Source of the DNA: Chitinophagaceae bacterium
GTDB lineage: Bacteria > Bacteroidota > Bacteroidia > Chitinophagales > Chitinophagaceae
DNA: 64,000 nt
Reading direction: 5' to 3'
Assembly: GCA_947371755.1 (NCBI GenBank)
Contig: CANBQT010000001.1
Coordinates: 62,001 to 126,000, forward strand
The notes beneath the pieces are model-generated. The model did not search any database, was not told where the DNA came from, and was given only the letters and a program-made list of their open reading frames with translations. Position numbers and translations under genes: made by a program. Below, piece by piece: positions 61,531-64,000 of this stretch. The first letter of the stretch is position 1. The number at the start of each line of letters is the position of its first letter.

Positions 61531-62253
61531 ATGACAAAATTGAGTGTAAACATCAACAAATTTGCTACCATCCGCAACAGCCGTGGTGGCAATAACCCGG
61601 ATGTAGTAAAAGCTGCAATGGATGCAGAACGTTTTGGTGCCAATGGCGTTACAGTTCATCCCCGTCCCGATGAGCGACATATTCGTTATTCAGATACCCG
61701 TGATATCAGAAAAATTATCACCACTGAATTCAATATTGAGGGCAATCCAAGAGAACAAAAATTCATTGACCTAGTCTTAGAAACAAAGCCACATCAGGTA
61801 ACTTTGGTTCCCGATGCCCTTGGTCAGCTTACCAGCGATCATGGTTGGGATACCATTACAAATAAAGATTACCTGATTGATACCATCAGGATTTTTCAAA
61901 AAGCAGGAATCAGAGTTTCCATTTTTGTAGACCCCATCATTACAATGGTAGAGGCAGCTGCAATTACAGGTACTGATCGAATAGAATTATATACAGAGGG
62001 TTATGCTACAGCATACGCCAAAGGCGAACGTGCCAACGCCATTGGACACTATCTTGAAGCAGCAAAAAAAGCACATGAATTAGGTTTGGGAGTTAATGCC
62101 GGTCATGACCTTGATCTTGAGAATCTCAAATTTTTCAAACATCATATTCCCTGGCTGGATGAGGTAAGTATTGGTCATGCATTAGTTTGTGATGCTCTTT
62201 ATTTAGGTTATGAAAATGCCATTCAAATGTACCAACGACAACTGCAATACTAA
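61531..62253 (+). CDS. pdxJ: Pyridoxine 5'-phosphate synthase
   Basis: 240 residues, TIM barrel. [17 protein letters not shown] at the N-terminus (VNIDHVATLRNARG in relatives; here NKF replaces DHV), [44 protein letters not shown] and [14 protein letters not shown]. It condenses 1-deoxyxylulose-5-phosphate with 3-amino-1-hydroxyacetone phosphate, the last ring-forming step of vitamin B6 synthesis. The methyltransferase gene begins 3 bp after its stop codon, so the two are co-transcribed. Confidence 0.95.
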   Translation: MTKLSVNINKFATIRNSRGGNNPDVVKAAMDAERFGANGVTVHPRPDERHIRYSDTRDIRKIITTEFNIEGNPREQKFIDLVLETKPHQVTLVPDALGQLTSDHGWDTITNKDYLIDTIRIFQKAGIRVSIFVDPIITMVEAAAITGTDRIELYTEGYATAYAKGERANAIGHYLEAAKKAHELGLGVNAGHDLDLENLKFFKHHIPWLDEVSIGHALVCDALYLGYENAIQMYQRQLQY

Positions 62254-62256
62254 GAT

Positions 62257-63081
62257 ATGACTGCCTTTAAACCCAGAATCAAAAAAATACTGGAAAAGAC
62301 AGTTGGTTCCTCTTTGATTAAAAAGATACATTTCAGATTCGAAAGAAATGTGCATTTTTTTAAGAACAATCGTTATAAAAAAAGAAATCCTGATCTGGCA
62401 ATTCCATCAGACGAATGGCTTTTTGAAACCTTTCAATTAGACTATCAGAAATATTTTGAAGATGGAGACCTGGCAGCAAAGGAAATATTGAATTGGACTA
62501 CTGATCTATTACCAAAGGAAATGCCCACTATTTTAGATTGGGGTTGTGGTACAGGCAGAGTTATTCAAAACCTACATCATCATCATCCATATCTTCTATT
62601 ATATGGTGCTGATATCAATGCAGACATGATTAACTGGAATCATCAAAATATCAAAGGAGTCCATTTTTCTCACATTACAATTAACCCTCCCACAAAATAT
62701 CCAAAAAATTATTTTGATCTGATTTATGGTTTATCAGTTTTAACACACCTCCCTGGAAACTTGCAGAATGATTGGGTGAGAGAAATGAATCGTATTTCCA
62801 AACCCTCAGGTATTTTTCTCGTTACAACAATGGGTAATTATTATTCAAATGAATTACTAAATGAAGAAAAAAATCAATTGCAGTCAACCGGGATCTTTGA
62901 AAAAATATTTCTTGCTAAAACAAAAGTTACTGTTGGCGATAGAAATTTTTCTGTGTACGAAACGCCAGAATATTTCGAAAGAATTATTGCCGATTATTTT
63001 AATATAATTCAATATTTTGAGGGAAGAAAATATCCTGAAAAATTTGGGGGACAAGACCTTTGGATACTTCAAAAAAAATAG
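62257..63081 (+). CDS. Class I SAM-dependent methyltransferase
   Basis: 274 residues. A basic N-terminal region of about 45 residues, then the Rossmann methyltransferase fold: motif I TILDWGCGTGRVI, motif II LYGADINADMINW, motif IV YFDLIYGLSVLTHLP, then REMNRISKPSGIFLVTTM. The substrate is unknown; the general form resembles methyltransferases found in glycan or polyketide-tailoring clusters, but no such cluster is present. It starts 3 bp after pdxJ. Its stop lies within the terminator stem. Confidence 0.85.
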   Translation: MTAFKPRIKKILEKTVGSSLIKKIHFRFERNVHFFKNNRYKKRNPDLAIPSDEWLFETFQLDYQKYFEDGDLAAKEILNWTTDLLPKEMPTILDWGCGTGRVIQNLHHHHPYLLLYGADINADMINWNHQNIKGVHFSHITINPPTKYPKNYFDLIYGLSVLTHLPGNLQNDWVREMNRISKPSGIFLVTTMGNYYSNELLNEEKNQLQSTGIFEKIFLAKTKVTVGDRNFSVYETPEYFERIIADYFNIIQYFEGRKYPEKFGGQDLWILQKK

Positions 63082-63109
63082 CCTCTGAATTTTTCAGAGG
63101 CTATTTTTT
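63073..63109. terminator. Bidirectional terminator between the methyltransferase and BNR-repeat genes
   Basis: Perfect 17-bp arms ending in TAGCCTCTGAA / TTCAGAGGCTA with flanking A- and T-runs and a 3-nt loop. The stem overlaps the stop codons of both convergent genes. Confidence 0.9.
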
Positions 63110-64000
63110 ATTTATCAGCTTTTTCTATTTCAGCGAGTTTTTTATTTTTAAACTCAGCATCTTTCATCAATTTTTGTACTTCATCTAATTTTCCGATATA
63201 AATACTTCTTCCATGTGTACCTAGTAGAATCTCGTTTTCGCGAGCCTGAGTAACGATATCATGAACAGGCACAGCATAGGGCAACCCTTTATTCCATGCC
63301 ATAAAATTATCTCCGGCATCAATACTCACATACAATCCGCCGTCTGTTCCTACATAAAGCAACCCATCCACTAAATGATCCTCTTTAATTACATTGATAG
63401 GTTCATTAGGAAGTGTTTTACCGATCTGTTTCCAGGTATTTCCATAATCATCACTCACATACAGGTAAGGAAGAAAATTATCGTTTCGATACCCGTTTAA
63501 ACTTACATAAACTCTACTTTCCTGATAAGCACTTGCTATAACCCTGCTAACATATAAGCCTTTAGGTAATTTTTTACTGATCAGCGTCCAGCTATATCCC
63601 CCATCTTTACTAATTTGAACGTTGCCATCATCAGTACCCACATAGATCAATCCAAATTTCAAAGGGCTTTCACTAATAGTTGAAAGTGTTCCAAAGGGAA
63701 CATCGCCTTGGGCTGGATTAGTTGTTAGGTCTTCACTAATTGCAGGTAAGCTATCACCTCTGTTAAACGACCTATGAAACTTGTTGGAGCCATAATAAAG
63801 AATATCCTGATTATGTTTACTTAATAAAATAGGAGATTGCCAATTAAATCTAAACTGAGGTTCTCCCAGATCATTGGAAGGTTTGATATATTTATTTTCT
63901 TTGGTCATTAAATTCTGACGGGAATAAGATCCATACTGAGAACCACTATAAATAGTTTTATTATCGCGTAAATCAACTTGAACTTGCATACCATCCCCAC
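63108..64000 (-). CDS. BNR/VPS10-type repeat protein, C-terminal part (truncated by window edge)
   Basis: The frame is open to the right edge; about 297 C-terminal residues are visible (a Met at 63989 is internal, preceded by GDG). It has repeated BNR/Asp-box-like units: LIYVGTDDGNVQISKDGGYSW, LYVSDDYGNTW, LLYVGTDGGLYVSIDAGDNF and a terminal LGTHGRSIYIGKLDEV. This fits the beta-propeller proteins often annotated as exported glycosyl hydrolases with VPS10/sortilin-like propellers. The N-terminal signal and catalytic part are outside the window, so enzymatic function cannot be judged. The extreme C-terminus is a Lys-rich helix. Confidence 0.8.
   Translation of the reverse strand, partial: GDGMQVQVDLRDNKTIYSGSQYGSYSRQNLMTKENKYIKPSNDLGEPQFRFNWQSPILLSKHNQDILYYGSNKFHRSFNRGDSLPAISEDLTTNPAQGDVPFGTLSTISESPLKFGLIYVGTDDGNVQISKDGGYSWTLISKKLPKGLYVSRVIASAYQESRVYVSLNGYRNDNFLPYLYVSDDYGNTWKQIGKTLPNEPINVIKEDHLVDGLLYVGTDGGLYVSIDAGDNFMAWNKGLPYAVPVHDIVTQARENEILLGTHGRSIYIGKLDEVQKLMKDAEFKNKKLAEIEKADK

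Noticed and set aside
1..64000. tRNA genes, CRISPR arrays, prophage or insertion sequences
   Set aside because: No cloverleaf-like TTCGA arm in any gap, no regularly spaced direct repeats with spacers, and no transposase, integrase or phage structural gene among the proteins.

Overview
This window is a gene-dense, AT-rich (roughly 35-38% GC by eye) stretch of ordinary chromosome from a member of the Bacteroidota, most likely Chitinophagales/Chitinophagaceae. The evidence is the set of lineage families (DUF4270, DUF5686, GSCFA, DUF2911, DUF2452, carboxypeptidase-regulatory-domain TonB receptors, LytS/LytTR pairs), the many TAnnTTTG -7 elements close upstream of start codons, and the near absence of Shine-Dalgarno sequences. 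No rRNA, tRNA, CRISPR array, prophage, integrase or transposase was recognised. No intergenic gap exceeds about 250 bp.

Layout. 1-3659: the N-terminal end of an NtrC-type response regulator, a TonB receptor and pyruvate dehydrogenase E1 beta. 3793-14591: a large TonB receptor, purC, then a leftward heme-uptake operon (small Cys-Cys-ended exported protein, TonB receptor, HmuT-like lipoprotein, permease, ATPase) behind trhO. 14714-24954: leftward envelope and housekeeping genes (DUF5686 barrel, membrane protein, penicillin acylase, DEAD-box helicase, GSCFA, rlmB, NUDIX), with miaE on the plus strand. 25044-28654: metK, DUF4270 lipoprotein and a half-length GT5 protein. 28870-36881: rightward LPG-synthase-like membrane protein, hldE-type adenylyltransferase, ppk1-ppx, LytS/LytTR pair and ALDH7. 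36943-45784: a multi-PAS histidine kinase, DsrE protein, DUF885, Tex and a DnaQ/GIY-YIG fusion. 46034-55083: a small lipoprotein, valS, PAP2, an Lrp regulator divergent from ahcY, polysaccharide deacetylase, acyl-ACP desaturase, a protein-glutaminase-like enzyme and a GNAT. 55139-64000: Tat-exported TIM barrel, POTRA/beta-barrel protein, DUF2911, DUF2452, UbiD-family decarboxylase, pdxJ, a methyltransferase and a truncated BNR-repeat protein.

How it works together. The clearest functional units are the TonB/HmuTUV heme route, the overlapping ppk1-ppx polyphosphate pair followed by a LytS/LytTR system, and two methyl-cycle enzymes (metK, ahcY) at separate sites, ahcY sharing its upstream region with an Lrp-type regulator and a perfect 21-bp palindrome. 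The least explained signals are 7-bp-period repeats at three places (inside valS, just after valS, and as inverted arms around the ahcY terminator), a cytoplasmic Cys-His-Asp protein-glutaminase-like enzyme, the Cys-Cys-terminated first gene of the heme operon, and -7 elements that almost touch the start codons of purC and pdxJ. I did not find an obvious new defence, mobile or secondary-metabolite system.
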